Notes under the pieces: generated by a model
Told to the model about the DNA's origin: nothing
What the model saw: the letters and a program-made list of their open reading frames with translations, nothing else
The model's database searches: none
Program-made: the position numbers and the translations under genes
Shown here: positions 45,117-56,904 of the stretch, piece after piece
How the letters are laid out: the number at the start of each line of letters is the position of its first letter
How positions within the stretch are numbered: position 1 is the first letter of the stretch
Origin: Pseudoips prasinana
Taxonomy: Eukaryota; Arthropoda; Insecta; Lepidoptera; Nolidae
NCBI GenBank assembly: GCA_951640165.1
Contig: OX621265.1
Coordinates: 16,381,001-16,445,000 of the forward strand
Length of the DNA stretch: 64,000 bases
Direction: 5' to 3'

Positions 45117-47153
45117 ATGTTGTCAGATGTTCATAATGACGATATTAATAGCGACGTTGATAGTTTCTTTTCGGCAAATAGTGACGATGATAGTTTTGTC
45201 AGCATACCGTCTCTCGGTGACACAATTAAATGCCACTTTGCTGACGTTCCTAAGAATTTCAATGTGATTCATATCAATGCACAAAGTATTCCGGCTCATT
45301 ACTCTGATATGCTGGCAAATCTTGAACATAAATATATTCATGCTATTCTTGTTTCCGAGTCCTGGTTAAAGCCATGTCTCACTTCGGCCTCTTATACACT
45401 CCCTGGCTTTCAACTCATCAGAAATTATCGAACTGGAGCCGGGGGTGGTGGAGTTGCCATTTATCTTCGAAATAATTTCAACTTTTCAATTGTTAGTATG
45501 TCCTCACAGCCGCCACCACTGGATGCTGGTGAGCATCTATTTATAGATGTGGAGCTCCATCATACTAAAATTCTACTTGGTGTATATTACTGTCCTTCTC
45601 TACGTATAAATTTTTTTGCTTCTTTTGAACTTTTACTTGAAACCTTTCTTCCTTCCTATAGTCACACCATAATAATGGGTGATTTCAACACGTGTCTTCT
45701 AAAGAATGATTCTCGTTCTTCATCTCTTATATCTGCAATAGAATCTAGTAATCTATCTATTCTTCCTCTTAATGCCACTCACCATTTTCCTCACTCCTCA
45801 CCTTCTCTCCTTGATCTCGTCCTGGTCTCTTCAAAAGATCATGTTGCTAAGCACGGACAATGCTCTGCAGACGCGTTCTCTTACCATGATCTCCTCTACC
45901 TTTCTTATAAAGTTCGCCCTCCTAAGGCAAAATCTAAAATTCTCTTACAACGTAATTTTGGTGGGATGGACCTTGATCATCTTCGTACAGATGCCGGTAG
46001 GATTGACTGGTCACCTCTTACTGCTACTGAGTCAATAGATGAGAAAGTTAATATATTTAATACCAACATAATCCGATTATACGATGTTCATGCTCCCATT
46101 CGACCTATTAAAGTTAAGCATTTACCGGCACCGTGGCTAACTGCGGAAATAAAAACTCTACTGTCTAAGAAAGCATCAGCTAAGTCTCGGTATGCGGGTC
46201 GACCTAATGACGTCAATCGTGAGAAATATCTACGTCTGCGAAATCACTCTAATAAGGTGTGTAGGAGCGCACAACGCCAACATATTCACAGCTTCGTTGA
46301 AAATGGAGATTCTGCAAAAATATGGAAATATTTACGATCATTGGGAGTTGGAAAAGCTCGAAATGATGCAATTCCAAATAATTTAGATATAAATTCACTG
46401 AATAGTAATTTCTCTACTTCGCCTATTTTTGACAGGGCAACTAAAACAAGCACTTTGAATTATCTTTCATCCATTCCATCTCCCAACTATTCTTCTTTTA
46501 GCTTTAGCCAATTTTCTGCTTGTGATGTTAAGAAGAGTATTTTATCCATAGCATCGAACGCAGTGGGCAGCGATAATATCACCCGTAATATGGTTCTTCC
46601 AATACTTGATGAAATCCTATCCCCTATATGTCACATCCTCAATCATTCTGTATCCTGCGGTGTATTTCCATCTGCATGGAAAAATGCACACATCATTCCT
46701 CTTCCTAAAAAGTCCAACCATGCTTCGTTTGCCGATTATCGTCCTATATCAATATTACCTTTCCTCTCCAAGGTCCTTGAACGTCTAGTCCATAAGCAAC
46801 TTAGTAGTTTTCTCTGTACTAATAATCTCCTTAATCCTCTCCAATCTAGTTTTCGCCCTGGGCATAGCACTACTTCAGCCCTGGTCCATATTACGGATGA
46901 TATTAGAACTGGAATGGAACACGGAAATCTAACGGTGCTTGCATTATTAGATTTTAGTAATGCTTTCAATACTGTAGCTACCCCCATCTCTGTAACTCCT
47001 CTATTCTTTCACTACCTAGGTTGCCTGGAAGAGATCACACCTTGTGATAAGGCCGCCATTTGTACTGTAATTTATTTATGTTGTCAGTTTGTATTGTTTC
47101 TTGAGGTGTACAATAAAGAGTTTTATCTATCTATCTATCTATCTATAACATAA
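45117..47153 (+). pseudogene. Non-LTR ORF2, endonuclease plus partial RT fused to 3' UTR
   Basis: A long intact frame from ATG 45117. The endonuclease has FNVIHINAQSIPAHYSDM, ILVSESWL (catalytic Glu), GGGGVAIYLR, TIIMGDFNTCLL and SYHDLLYLSY (His). RT follows with IIPLPKKSNHASFADYRPIS, FRPGHSTTSALV and LALLDFSNAFNTV. Immediately after FNTV the frame enters sequence without RT similarity, ends in the TATC repeat (translated as YLSIYLSI) and stops at 47151-47153. Motifs VPQG and YADD are gone, so the RT is inactive. The long open frame suggests the deletion is recent. Confidence 0.85.
47124..47147 (+). repeat. TATC simple repeat, retrotransposon 3' tail
   Basis: Six TATC units directly after CAATAAAGAGTTT. 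The same kind of tail ends the antisense relative at 24190. Confidence 0.85.
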
Positions 47154-47324
47154 ATAATTTTAATCTATTCAGAACAATACTGCCAAAAATACTGTTCATA
47201 TCTTGCAGAATTCGAACGATATTGAAACTTCTGTAATAATTACTCTTTGTTAGCAAATAAATGGCAATAGATATTTAGGCAATGAGCACCATAACATTTA
47301 TATAATACAATTGATAATTTACAG

Positions 47325-47415
47325 ATCTTGCGAAATAAAAAAGATTTATCTATTGATGCGACCCAAAAAGGGACGAACTACTGAAGGAAGAATACAGCAT
47401 ATTCTAAAGGATAGA
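47325..47415 (+). CDS. Fatty acyl-CoA reductase gene B, exon 2
   Basis: A 91 bp exon. Its first base completes the Arg codon split by intron 1, then it encodes SCEIKKIYLLMRPKKGRTTE and GRIQHILKDR. The KIYLLMRPKKG motif is a signature of FARs (second strand-helix unit of the Rossmann fold, cofactor side). The acceptor is AATTTACAG at 47324 and the donor GTAAGT starts at 47416, phase 0. Confidence 0.9.
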
Positions 47416-47599
47416 GTAAGTAACTCTCAAATCCATATTAACCTTTTGACAGCTGCGGTCATGTATAGATGACAATTACTAAATGTTTTCCAAGCACATT
47501 TTGGCCAACTTAATTCAACCTGAACCAATACCATTTCATACTTTGATATTGGGTTGCTACAGCGACCTTCCAGCATGTGTGGTAATAAACACAAAAACT
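47416..47599 (+). other. FAR gene B intron 2, start
   Basis: Noncoding. Intron 2 runs from here to 61616 (about 14.2 kb) and is made mostly of the elements listed below. Confidence 0.6.
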
Positions 47600-47800
47600 G
47601 AAGTTAAGTAAGTTCTGTCTGTGCTATGTGGCTGACACGCCATGTATCGCCACACCATCTCATTCCGTTGGGGCTATACAAATCGTCCTGAGGCAATATC
47701 TAATAGAGAACGGGCAGCAGCGTCTCTATGTCTACTATGACCGTCTGCCAAGCGTGGTGATTATGGCATATCTGGGAACTTTATTGTGGAAATCTTTTGG
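47600..47800 (+). repeat. Dispersed repeat related to 12735-12930, opposite orientation
   Basis: GGCAGCAGCGTCTCTATGTC ... AAGCGTGGTGATTATGGCAT matches the reverse complement of 12820-12900 with gaps. Probably an RTE-type 3' UTR fragment. Confidence 0.5.
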
Positions 47801-48139
47801 GAAGCCTTTGTCTAGCTGTGGACGTCATTCGACTAACATGATAAAGTTCTTTCAGTCTCTGAACAACTTGACTGTGAAAATACTTTCACTGTGCAAAATA
47901 ATATTCATGCTTGTAATCTTAATATTGTAAAAGGTTCCCCGCACCCAGGAGAACCTTGTTCGAGCTTATCTGGGAACGCGAGGGTGGAGCAATTTGCTTC
48001 GCAAGCGCCATATGCTACGGTAATCTATTACCAGACTGCAAATGTACCTCAGTGTTTAAAGTAGCCACCTCGCTACCATCTCAGTGCCCTCGTGTCTTGA
48101 ACGAACAAATTGAATTCGAACCCTGGACAAGACAACTGT
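47801..48139. other. Intron DNA, possible SINE-like stretch
   Basis: Contains GAATTCGAACCCTGGAC near 48112, which reads as a B-box-like sequence on the minus strand. No clear SINE body was matched. Confidence 0.35.
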
Positions 48140-49585
48140 GACCAATTGTATTTTTTATTTTTCATTTTTTTTATTTAAAAACTTCTTGCACAGAATTGTA
48201 CAAAGGCGGACTTAATGCCAAAGGCATTCTCTAACAGTCAACCTTGGGGTGATGCAGAGAAAATGTGGTAGGTGCACTGAGTGTAAAAATATTGTAGGTG
48301 AGAATATAAGGTACAAAAATTATATAAGGTACATAAATTAAATAGATACATGTCATATATACTTACATACTATAAAATATATACACTAATATATATAAAT
48401 ATATACATTAATAGCATAAATAAATTGTACAATAAATAATACAACAGTAATACGATATTAACCTCTTTTTTAAAAGATATGCGCGAGTTTTCTATTTAAA
48501 CGAGTAACGAGTCTTTGCCATCCTGATTTCCGGTGGAAGGGAGTTCCAAAGAAGAATGCATTGTACGAAGAAAGAAATGTGAATGAAATTAGAATGATGA
48601 GAGGGGCACTGAAGAAGTCTGTTATGAGAAGAACGAAGATATATACTGTGATTGCTATGTAGATATTGAAACTTTGAAGTTAGATACGAGGGAGAAGAGG
48701 GAGAATCAAGTAAAGAGTAAAGAGTAGTTAACGCTCTCAGAGATCTACGCTGCCGAATAGGCAACCAATTAAGTTGAGAGCGGTAATTAGACACATGGTC
48801 GTATTTTCGAAGATTGGAAATGAATAGAATGCAGTTATTTAGAAGTCGGTCAAGTTTATTAAGGTGATCTGCATTCAGGTCAAAGTAGCACACATCACCA
48901 TAGTCGATGATAGGGAATATTAAGGCCTGCACGAGCAACACTTTTGTTCCAGATGGGAGAAAGTGTCTAAGACGATAGAGAGACCGTAACGTATTTGTGA
49001 TCTAACACTACTTATTTGATTCTGCCAGCTTAGTATTGAGTCAATGTGCAGACCAAGATTTTTAACATTTTGGCTTATTGGTATGGCAGAATTATTAAAT
49101 GTTATATGCGGTAGGTCTTCAACATTAAATATGCTCATCATGCGAGAACTACCCACGATGATGGCTTGACATTTTGATGGATTAACAGTAAGCTCAAAAC
49201 TGTCAGACCAATTTTTGATCAGGTCTAAATCCTGATTTAGTTTACCGATCACTGCTGGCAAGGTGTCAACACTCGCTTGAGCATATAATTGAAGGTCATC
49301 GGCATACAGATGATACGCGTTTTGAATATTTTTCGTTAAGATGTTGATGAAAACAAAAAATAAAAGGAGAGAAAGAATACCGCCTTGAAGGACACCAGTT
49401 TCCAGGTCACACCAATTCGATGAAGCTTCACCGATGCGTACAGATTGCTGGCGCCCTCGAAAATATAAAGAACATCACTCCAGTGGTACGTCAGAGATCA
49501 TAAGATGGGAGAGGACACATATAAGAATATCGTGACCGACGGTATTAAAAGCATTAGAGAAGTCTATCAAAACCATCACCGTGAC
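48140..49585 (-). pseudogene. Jockey-group non-LTR element, 5' truncated, antisense
   Basis: Minus-strand frames give, from 49580 downward, VMVLIDFSNAFNTVGHDIL (RT motif A), TGVLQGGILSLLLFFVFIN, HLYADDLQLYAQ (motif C, about 49310-49270), then MPAVIGKLNQDLDLIKNWSD and LHIDSILSWQNQI (49261-48920) and the C-terminal LIFPIIDYGDVCYFDLN and LLWNSLPPEIR (48941-48492). The 3' end has an A-rich tail near 48150-48180. Frame breaks at about 48930 and upstream of 49270 make it inactive. It lies in FAR gene B intron 2. Confidence 0.8.
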
Positions 49586-50379
49586 TTTGGTATCCTCCAT
49601 ACCTGCTCAAATTGTATATATATATTGTAAATATATGTTTGCATATATGATACTGTCACGTTTGATCGAACTATCGTACTAGTGAGTATCATTAAGAGTT
49701 TTTGGTGGCTTTTATAACATTTGGAGAAAGCTCTGTTTCTAAGAAAATGTATAGCTGATGAAAGAGACATAGAAAATTTTTTATCCTTAAAAAATACGCA
49801 CGTAAGTCCGGGATGATTACTTTATGTCAATTATTATTAGACATATAATATGTCTATTTCACTATTTTTTATGCGGGCGTATACGTGGGCGAAACTCGTA
49901 TATAAATAAATGTCTATTCATTGTCAGTATGTGTGAGGTCATCTTGAAAAATTAAGCAACTCACTGTTTTACGTACATTAATATTGTAAAATTAATTATT
50001 TTTGTAGGTGTAAATTACTTTACCATTTATTACGTTTAAATGAGAAGGTAATATTCAATTATTAATCGATTCATACACCTCCGTTAAGCACTTCAGTAAT
50101 AGCAATTAGTTGTATTGTAACTATACAATACAAATCAAATCAATTTATTTTGTGAACACAGGTTATAAATACAAGAGATATTGATAATAAAATAAAGTCC
50201 ATGTACTGGCTATTAGGCATACAACATTAAAATAAAATTAACTACTAAACTGTACTTTTATGCATGCACTTCACCCAAAACTAATTATATTAGTAATGAA
50301 AACCACTTTAATAAAATAATAAAATAAATCAAATCAAAATTAATCTTAAATTGTATGTCATACTTAAATATTTGGTACT
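49586..50379. other. AT-rich intron DNA
   Basis: A minus-strand AATAAATTGATTTGATTTGT stretch at 50125-50150 resembles a non-LTR 3' tail. Nothing coding. Confidence 0.4.
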
Positions 50380-50490
50380 AGCTGTGCCTCGCGGTTTTAC
50401 CTGCGTTAAATTTTATAAATTATCATAGCTCCTATCCCGTATTTGATAGCGTGATAATATGTAGCCTATATCGCCGTCCCCGAAGAATAA
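50380..50490 (+). repeat. Dispersed repeat with TACTAGCTGTGCCTCGCGGT start
   Basis: Related to the repeat at 3745 and familiar from insect genomes, with ATATGTAGCCTATATCGCCG further in. Class undecided. Confidence 0.5.
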
Positions 50491-51050
50491 ATGATAACTG
50501 CCATTATCTTAGTGTTAGTGTTATGTCATTTTCGGGATCTGTGGGTGGTAATACACCAGCTCAATTTTTTCCTCTTTTTTATACAGTTATTTTACGAAGT
50601 TACAAAACTTTACAATAGTATTCAAAGAATTAAGGCAGGCTTTAAATTACGAGAAAAAAGTGTTTATATAATGTTATCGAAATGTATTCCTACTTGTTAG
50701 TATGTTAAACATTCATAGAATTATGTTCTCGTGAAAAACTTTCTACTAGAAAATGATAAGTACAGTTATCATTTTATTCTCGTTCGAAACCAAACAGACG
50801 CTTCGTATAAAGGTGTGTTAGTAAAACTACGTTTATTGTTTTGAAGAGTAAGACATATTGTCATCCTCTTCCCTCACTTTGATTTTACGCAAACGTAGTG
50901 GTAATGTTAATTGGCATAGTAACAAATGAATCAGTGTGCTTTTATGCGTCATTGCGTGGACATTGTAGTGCTAAGTATTTTGGTTTTATTTTTCCAAGTG
51001 AAGTATTAAAGTTTATATCTATTTAATTACGTTAATGGTAGTTAGTAATA
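50491..51050 (+). other. AT-rich DNA upstream of the DUF7869-like pseudogene
   Basis: No clear feature. It may contain the old promoter of the following pseudogene. Confidence 0.4.
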
Positions 51051-51135
51051 ATGAAAAAACAAAGGAACGCGCGTTTAAACGCCATTATGAATAATGTTGA
51101 ACGGATTGAAGCAGCGCCAAATCATTTTAATAATG
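51051..51135 (+). pseudogene. First exon of the DUF7869-like pseudogene
   Basis: ATG 51051 opens a short frame, MKKQRNARLNAIMNNVERIE, ending at donor GTAAGT (51136). Its phase 1 end fits the acceptor TTATTTACAG at 51802, after which the frame runs open to 52299. The match of phase supports a real ancestral intron. Confidence 0.55.
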
Positions 51136-51280
51136 GTAAGTACCTATTCAATATGTATGTAAATGTATTTATGAATTTTATTTTAAATTCAATTTATTAA
51201 TTATATTCTCTTGTATGTATTATAATACCAACCCTATACCGACGCGATTTTTTTGTGACTAAATACGTAAGCGCAATACC

Positions 51281-51540
51281 TATATAGTATAGTAAATGCT
51301 TGCTTTTAACGCCGGAGGGCGTGGGTTCGATTTCCACCCAGGACAGTTTAGTGTGCATGAATATGTCTATTTGTCTTAAATGTGGGTTAAATTATCTATA
51401 TAAGTATGTATTTACAAAAGAAAAGTAGTATATCAGTTATCTGGTTTCCATAATACAAGCTCTGTTTAGTTTGGGATCAGATGGCCGTGTGTTATAAATG
51501 TCCCAGAATATTATTAAATAAATACCTAAATATTATTATT
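51281..51540 (+). repeat. tRNA-headed SINE, sense
   Basis: Head with GTGGGTTCGATTTCCACCCA (B box) at about 51321, body with GTGTGCATGAATATGTCT and TATCTGGTTTCCATAATACA, and tail TCCCAGAATATTATTAAATA. It sits in the intron of the DUF7869-like pseudogene. Closest in look to the copy at 4466-4712. Confidence 0.75.
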
Positions 51541-54429
51541 AAAAATAATAATTATTATTATCACTGCAGATTCAATGTATATCTGCTTATGAAATTAAAA
51601 AAATAAATAATGAAGTATAATATACATAGTTGTCTAGTTAGGTATGTACCTAAGAGTTTAGCTTAGGAATTGGTAGTAGTAGTGTACCTACCAATTTGAA
51701 AGTCATCAGGTTTTGCTTAAGATTTCGTGCCCAAATGGGACCGGTTTTTCCGTCATATTAACACTGTTATTAATTTATTATCTTATCTATTATTATTTAC
51801 AGAACATCACAAGGGAGAGAATAACGACATGGCTACTACGACATCGGAACCAGTTATTACTAAAACTCATGAATATATTTTACGAGAGTCAAAAAAAGCA
51901 ATAACTTACTTCGAGGAAAATGAAAGAAATGGCGATTTCTCGCCAGATGTATCAGCTGAGTATTTGCCGAGCCCAGAAAGAATGAAAACGTTACAACAAT
52001 GTGAAAGTCCATCAAGCATGGGAGGAAACTCCGATTACATAGAAACAGCCAGTCAAAATATAACAAGAACACCATCAACTATTTCCAAAATATCTTTAGT
52101 TTTGAACACAATAGATTACATAGCATCCCCTTCAGTCATATATGAAGCTAATAAGTTGCAAGACACTCCTAAAGCAAATACAGAAAGTATTTTTAATTTA
52201 AAATCAACTTCACCACATGAAAATAATAGACAATTGAGGCACAAGACCAAGTTGTCATCAAAAAGATGCCTAAATGAAATATTTCATAACGATAATTAGC
52301 CGTCCACCTTTCGCTATTGCTAATCGCGAAGGTGAAAAAGAAGAAGAATCAATGCCATCTCTTCTTGATTTAGATGCAACATTACAACCTGAAAATATTT
52401 CTGATTCTATGTTGTCGGACAAAACAATCATAACCAATGAAAACATAACAGTTAGTCATCAAAATCTGACACAAACAGGACACAACAGTAACATAGCCGA
52501 CTATCAGAGCCCTGATCACAATGAAGACCATGATGGAGAAGACCAAGCCGAAATTAATTCATTTAGTACAGTTCAGGAATCGACACAGGGAAAAAATATG
52601 AGAAAACGTTAACAACATTTAAATGAAAGGCAAGATATTAAGAACAAAATATTAAAAAATTTAGGAGAAGCCTATAGCGGCTGCAGATCTAAGAAAATGT
52701 ACGACAATAAAGCTTTAAAAGCTAGTTGTAAGTGCACGAAGAAATGTGGCGAAAAGATAACTCACGAGCAAAGAGAGTATATAATGAAGCAATATTATAA
52801 AAAAGGAGATCATGAGAGACAGTGGCAATATATCGTAAATCATACATTAGTCAAAGATGTTAAGTGAGTCACTGTAGACCGAAAACGCACCCGAACTCAA
52901 TCAACCAATTACTTCTTTACAATAGAATCAAAAAAAGAACAAGTATGTAAAACATTTTTCATAAATACTCTAAGCTTTTCACATCAAACTGTTTATAGAG
53001 CACTAGAAAAATCTAAACCTGGCGAAAATTTTATGGACAATCGAGGGCGACATGAAAATAGGCCACGTAAAATGCCCATTGCGACGGAAGAAAGTATTAT
53101 AAAGCACATTGAATTGTTCCCCCACTGTTGTGTCTCTACGTAAGAAAAGATTCAACAAGGAAATACCTCTCAGAACTACTGAATATATCCAAAATGTATC
53201 GCCTCTACAGAGCCTGGTTTGGACAGCAAGGATTTGACTAACTTTTGGCCACTAAACGTCAATACGAGACGATTTTCAACACCAAGTTTAATTATTCATT
53301 TTTTAAACCGAAAAAAGACCAGTGCCTCAGTGTACTCGTTATAGGCAGGCTGATTCAAAAACTCAAGAATCATTGCAAGAAAAATATGACAGACATCAAA
53401 AAAACAAAGAAAGAGTACGAGAAAAAAAAAAGCAGAAAAAGAATCTGTTGATCCCTCAGAAACAACTTTATGTAACAATCTTCGACTTGGAAAAAGTTTT
53501 GAGCATACTACAATCTGATGTTGGATCGTTCCACTACAAAAGGAAGTATCCCATTTATAATTTCACTGTGTATGATGCTACTCAGAGTAAAGGTTATTGT
53601 TATGTTTGGCATAGTCAGATTGCTAAAAGGGGAGCAAATGAAATTGGTAGTTGCTTATGGCCATTTCTGCTTAATCGAAAACAAAGAGGCATCCATAACA
53701 TATCATTTTACTCCGACGGCTGTTGCGGATAAAACAAAAACAGATTTATATTCGCTCTATATATTTTTGCTACACAGAAGCTTCAATTGAATATCACACA
53801 TCGATTCTTTGAAACTGGCCATGGCCAGAGTAAGGGGGATTCCATGCATTCCAACATTGAACGTGAATTAAAGCATAGAGTTGTATACACGCTTGATCAG
53901 ATGTACACAATCATTATGAACGCGAAGGTACATGGAAAAAAAATCAAGTTAAAGAGATGACGCAACGAGAGTTTTACAATATAAACAATAATTAATAGAC
54001 AATAAGAACTGGTTAAAAAATGAGCAGAGCCAAAAAATATCATGGACTCAAATCATGAAAGTAAATGCTTCACATTCAAATACATCAATTTTAAAATATA
54101 TATACAACTTTGATTCTGAGTTTTCCTTATTAAATACAGAGTCTTTCATAAGAATAAGGAGCAGACGGGGTACCAGCTAGTTACCAAGCCCAAGTCCTGG
54201 CTATGTGTTTGAACTCCAAACGTTATACACTGAGTCTATTCCAATAAGCAAGGCTTTATACGATGATCTTATGAGCCTCTGTAAGGCAGGAGATATTCCA
54301 ACTTACTATCATGGTTTTTACGAGTCCTTGACTTATGACAGTAGCTGTTCTGGTAGCAATAACGATAATGAGGAAGATCATTACGATTATACCTATACCT
54401 ATCTTTATTTTGTTTATGAACATTATTAA

Positions 54430-54564
54430 TTATTTAAAACTGATTTTATGTGAAACATGTGATTATGAAGCTGTTATATTGATTACAATATGTCTTATTG
54501 AATAATTCAGATTATATGGGATCATAAGGCTGACTTTAATATTATTACTAAATTAACTAATGTA
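54430..54564. other. Intron DNA
   Basis: Short AT-rich stretch between the pseudogene and a MITE. Confidence 0.4.
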
Positions 54565-54699
54565 CAGACGCCAGCACATCAAGCTACCTCTATCTGCTAA
54601 ACTTCACCAATTGAAAGTGAACCTTATGCTTTTTTGATAAAATTGAAAATCTATAAAAGAAATTTGACAGATAGGGGTAGCTGAATGTGCTGGCTTCTG
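54565..54699 (+). mobile_element. TA-flanked MITE, copy 3 (135 bp)
   Basis: From CAGACGCCAGCACATCAAGC to GAATGTGCTGGCTTCTG with TA at 54563-54564 and 54700-54701. It matches 29946-30080 along its whole length with scattered changes, including the shared centre CAATTGAAAGTGAACC. Confidence 0.82.
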
Positions 54700-55089
54700 T
54701 ACAAAGAGTGTAAATTAAGAAAAATACTGTTGTTTTTTTACGTTTTATTTATTGTAATACTATTTTGTTTTAATTTTTTAGAGTGAGAATCAGGCTTTTT
54801 TTGTTAAACAACGATTTGGAAGACGTTTTGTTACAAAGTTAATTTTAAAATACTTGAATTAAATAAAACTAATGTTGATTACCATATCATAGTTTTAAAT
54901 AAACTACAAGAATAATTAGAAAAACAACAAAATTTAAATTCAATAAGAGTAAGAAAAGTAAAGTTTTCAGTAACAATTTTTAACGGAATAATTAAGAATT
55001 GCACAACGACAATACACAGGCACACGTGCTGGACTCTTTGGATTCGATTGACAGACGCGCTCGCTAGATAATCGATGATAGAGACCTAA
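54700..55089. other. AT-rich intron DNA
   Basis: Nothing recognised. Confidence 0.4.
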
Positions 55090-55560
55090 CTAGCAAAAAG
55101 TTGAATCATAGGCGTCAGGTTGCTAGCTTATCGGTTTTCTACAGGCTGTTTTATGGAGAATGCACTCAAGACCTCTATGAACTTATCCCTCCTTACTCCT
55201 TTATTCATCGGTTTACCAGGTGTCAGGAGGCTCTCCACCGCTTTGTTGTTGACATCCCATTATGCCGTATGTAGCGCATTGCTTCCTCTTTCATCATACG
55301 CACGGCTAAGCTGTAGAACACCCTCCCAAACGACGTGACGTTCCAGACTCATATAAGATAGGTTTATTCAAGGTAAGAGTGAACAGGCATATTATGGGTA
55401 CGCGCGGTCCACCTTCGACGACATCTTCCCTTTCATTTACCATCAGGTGAGATCATAGTTTGCGCTTAACTAAGTGCAAACCCATTGTTAGCATAAAAAG
55501 AAATAAAAACAAAAAACATGCCTTTTCCAAAACTGGCATTTTACGAAAAATGTGTTTTGG
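55090..55560 (+). pseudogene. Non-LTR ORF2 C-terminal fragment
   Basis: Reading across one or two frame breaks gives HRRQVASLSVFYRLFYGECT, LYELIPPYS, a FIIRTAKLWNTLPNDVFPDS motif and FKVRVNRHIMG. The RTA-LWNxLPxxVFP pattern is the end of a well-known animal non-LTR group. The 3' UTR reaches an A-rich AAAAAGAAATAAAAACAAAA near 55500. 5' truncated. Confidence 0.65.
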
Positions 55561-55734
55561 TTATATATTGAGATTAATATTAAGCAGAAATTTTCATTTA
55601 GATATTTCTTTTTTAAAATGACCATAAAATTTTAATATCATGTTCTTAGTTTTTATGTTGAATAGTAGTAAAGTTTTTAAAAGACACTTTGCAATGATTT
55701 GCTTTGTTTGGTAATAAATAATAACTTTAATGTT

Positions 55735-55920
55735 GTATTTCTGCGTGTGAGTATGGTCGCCAGTGCTCATCGGGGTGGGGGAAAGGTCAGCAACACTTGT
55801 TTGCTGATTTTTAAAGATCGGCAATGCACCCGCAACTCCTCTGGTGTTGCAAGTGTATATGGGCAGCGGCACTTGCTCGTTTATCGCCCTCTGATATAAA
55901 AAAAAATAAAGTCCTTTCCC
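55735..55920 (+). repeat. Lepidopteran dispersed repeat
   Basis: GCTGATTTTTAAAGATCGGC and CTGCTCGTTTATCGCC-like sequence (CTCGTTTATCGCCCTCTGAT) followed by an A-rich tail AAAAAAAAATAAAG. The pattern is familiar from lepidopteran gene flanks. Class unknown. Confidence 0.5.
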
Positions 55921-56251
55921 GCCTGGTGGCGGTGGATTTCCAGCCAGGTTTACTTTAATCACTTTCATACTTCTTGTTGTCTGTTTGTATCACATTCTTA
56001 CTACAGTAAAAGCTCTTCCTTCATTCGCGTTTCACTATTCGCGAACTAAAAAAATACGACCCAATTCCTTTATTCGCGGCAAAAAATTATGATCGGTACA
56101 TTTAAACAAACATATTAATAAAAAAGATTCCAACAGGTATCCAATCCAATATCCTTTGAAAACTAAGAAGAAGTTCGAATAGTTTGTGTCAAATGGACGA
56201 ACAAATAGTAAAATAGAACTTATTACCCACTGAAAAAACTTATTACAATTG

Positions 56252-56298
56252 AAAAAAAATGTAATTAGTACTTCATAAGTACTTATTACATTTTTTTT
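56252..56298. repeat. Small inverted repeat
   Basis: AAAAAAAATGTAATTAGTAC and its reverse complement lie around a CAT centre, with one mismatch in 22 pairs. It is inside the left part of the pogo-like element. Confidence 0.75.
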
Positions 56299-56670
56299 TC
56301 TTCGTGGGTACTTAATTCTGACAAGTTGTGTTACTTGAACCTCCCAGTGAAAATACAATTTTAAAATAATTAATTAATTCAATCTAAGTGAACTTACAAG
56401 TGCGTAAAAGTGAAATCTATGTGTGCCTTAACAATCGCATAGTGTTGTTTTCGACAATTAGTGCAGTGGAAACAAATATCGTCAAAATAATTTCGTAGTG
56501 CATCATTGTGACATCGGTTTTTTGATAAAAAATACTGACCTAGGTCAATACGTGCTCCTACGGATTAAATGATCTGCGACTTATTGCTCGTAAATAATTG
56601 AAAGGGTGTAGGCAAACCTGAGTGTGCCTAATTAAGCGCTTTTAATAGGCCCTGTAAAATATCAACAAAA

Positions 56671-56853
56671 ATGGTATCTCAATGTTCGGTATGTAACACT
56701 AGCATACTAGTAACTCAAAAACGAATTAAATGCAGTAATGGCAGCTGTACTAAATTGTATCACCTGGAATGTGCTAATTTTACTGATTCCACGGCCTCTC
56801 GCTCAAAATGGATCTGTCCGAAATGTCCTGCTAGTAAACCTAGGGATGAATAG
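56671..56853 (+). pseudogene. Retrotransposon ORF1, PHD-like zinc finger
   Basis: Encodes MVSQCSVCNTSILVTQKRIK, CSNGSCTKLYHLECANF and WICPKCPASKP. Spacing C..C, C, C, H..C, C..C is that of a PHD finger, known in ORF1 of several insect CR1/Jockey-type elements. A TAG at 56851-56853 separates it from the following coiled-coil frame, so ORF1 is broken here. Confidence 0.75.
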
Positions 56854-56904
56854 ATTTCACTCAAAAACTCACCAACGACGTCAACGAACACTTTAGAAAC
56901 TGTT

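Larger units (their letters stand above)
44151..47152 (+). mobile_element. Jockey-group non-LTR element with internal deletion, TATC tail
   Basis: The element carries the C-terminal part of ORF1, a roughly 530 bp inter-ORF region, and an ORF2 with endonuclease and the first half of RT joined directly to 3' UTR, ending in CAATAAAGAGTTTTATCTAT and TATC repeats. The RT palm from just after motif A to the C-terminus is missing. It lies in FAR gene B intron 1 in the sense direction. It is a close relative of the antisense copy at 24186-26405. Confidence 0.82.
51051..54429 (+). pseudogene. DUF7869-like family gene, decayed, with intron
   Basis: A first small exon (51051-51135) is followed by an intron to 51802 and a long region with coding remnants in shifting frames. 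Recognisable pieces are SCKCTKKCGEKITHEQREYI (about 52730), QVCKTFFINTLSFSHQTVYR (about 52945), FNYSFFKPKKDQC (about 53290), HQKNKERVREKKKQ, YPIYNFTVYDATQSKGYCYV (about 53550), GIHNISFYSDGCCG (about 53690), HRFFETGHGQSKGDSMHSNI (about 53800) and TESIPISKALYDDLM (54230). This order matches a large animal family with a SDNCxGQNKN-type core (called DUF7869 as I recall), possibly an RNase H-fold nuclease of transposon origin. Multiple frameshifts and stops, for example 52297, 52610 and 52867. Nested sense in FAR gene B intron 2. Confidence 0.72.
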
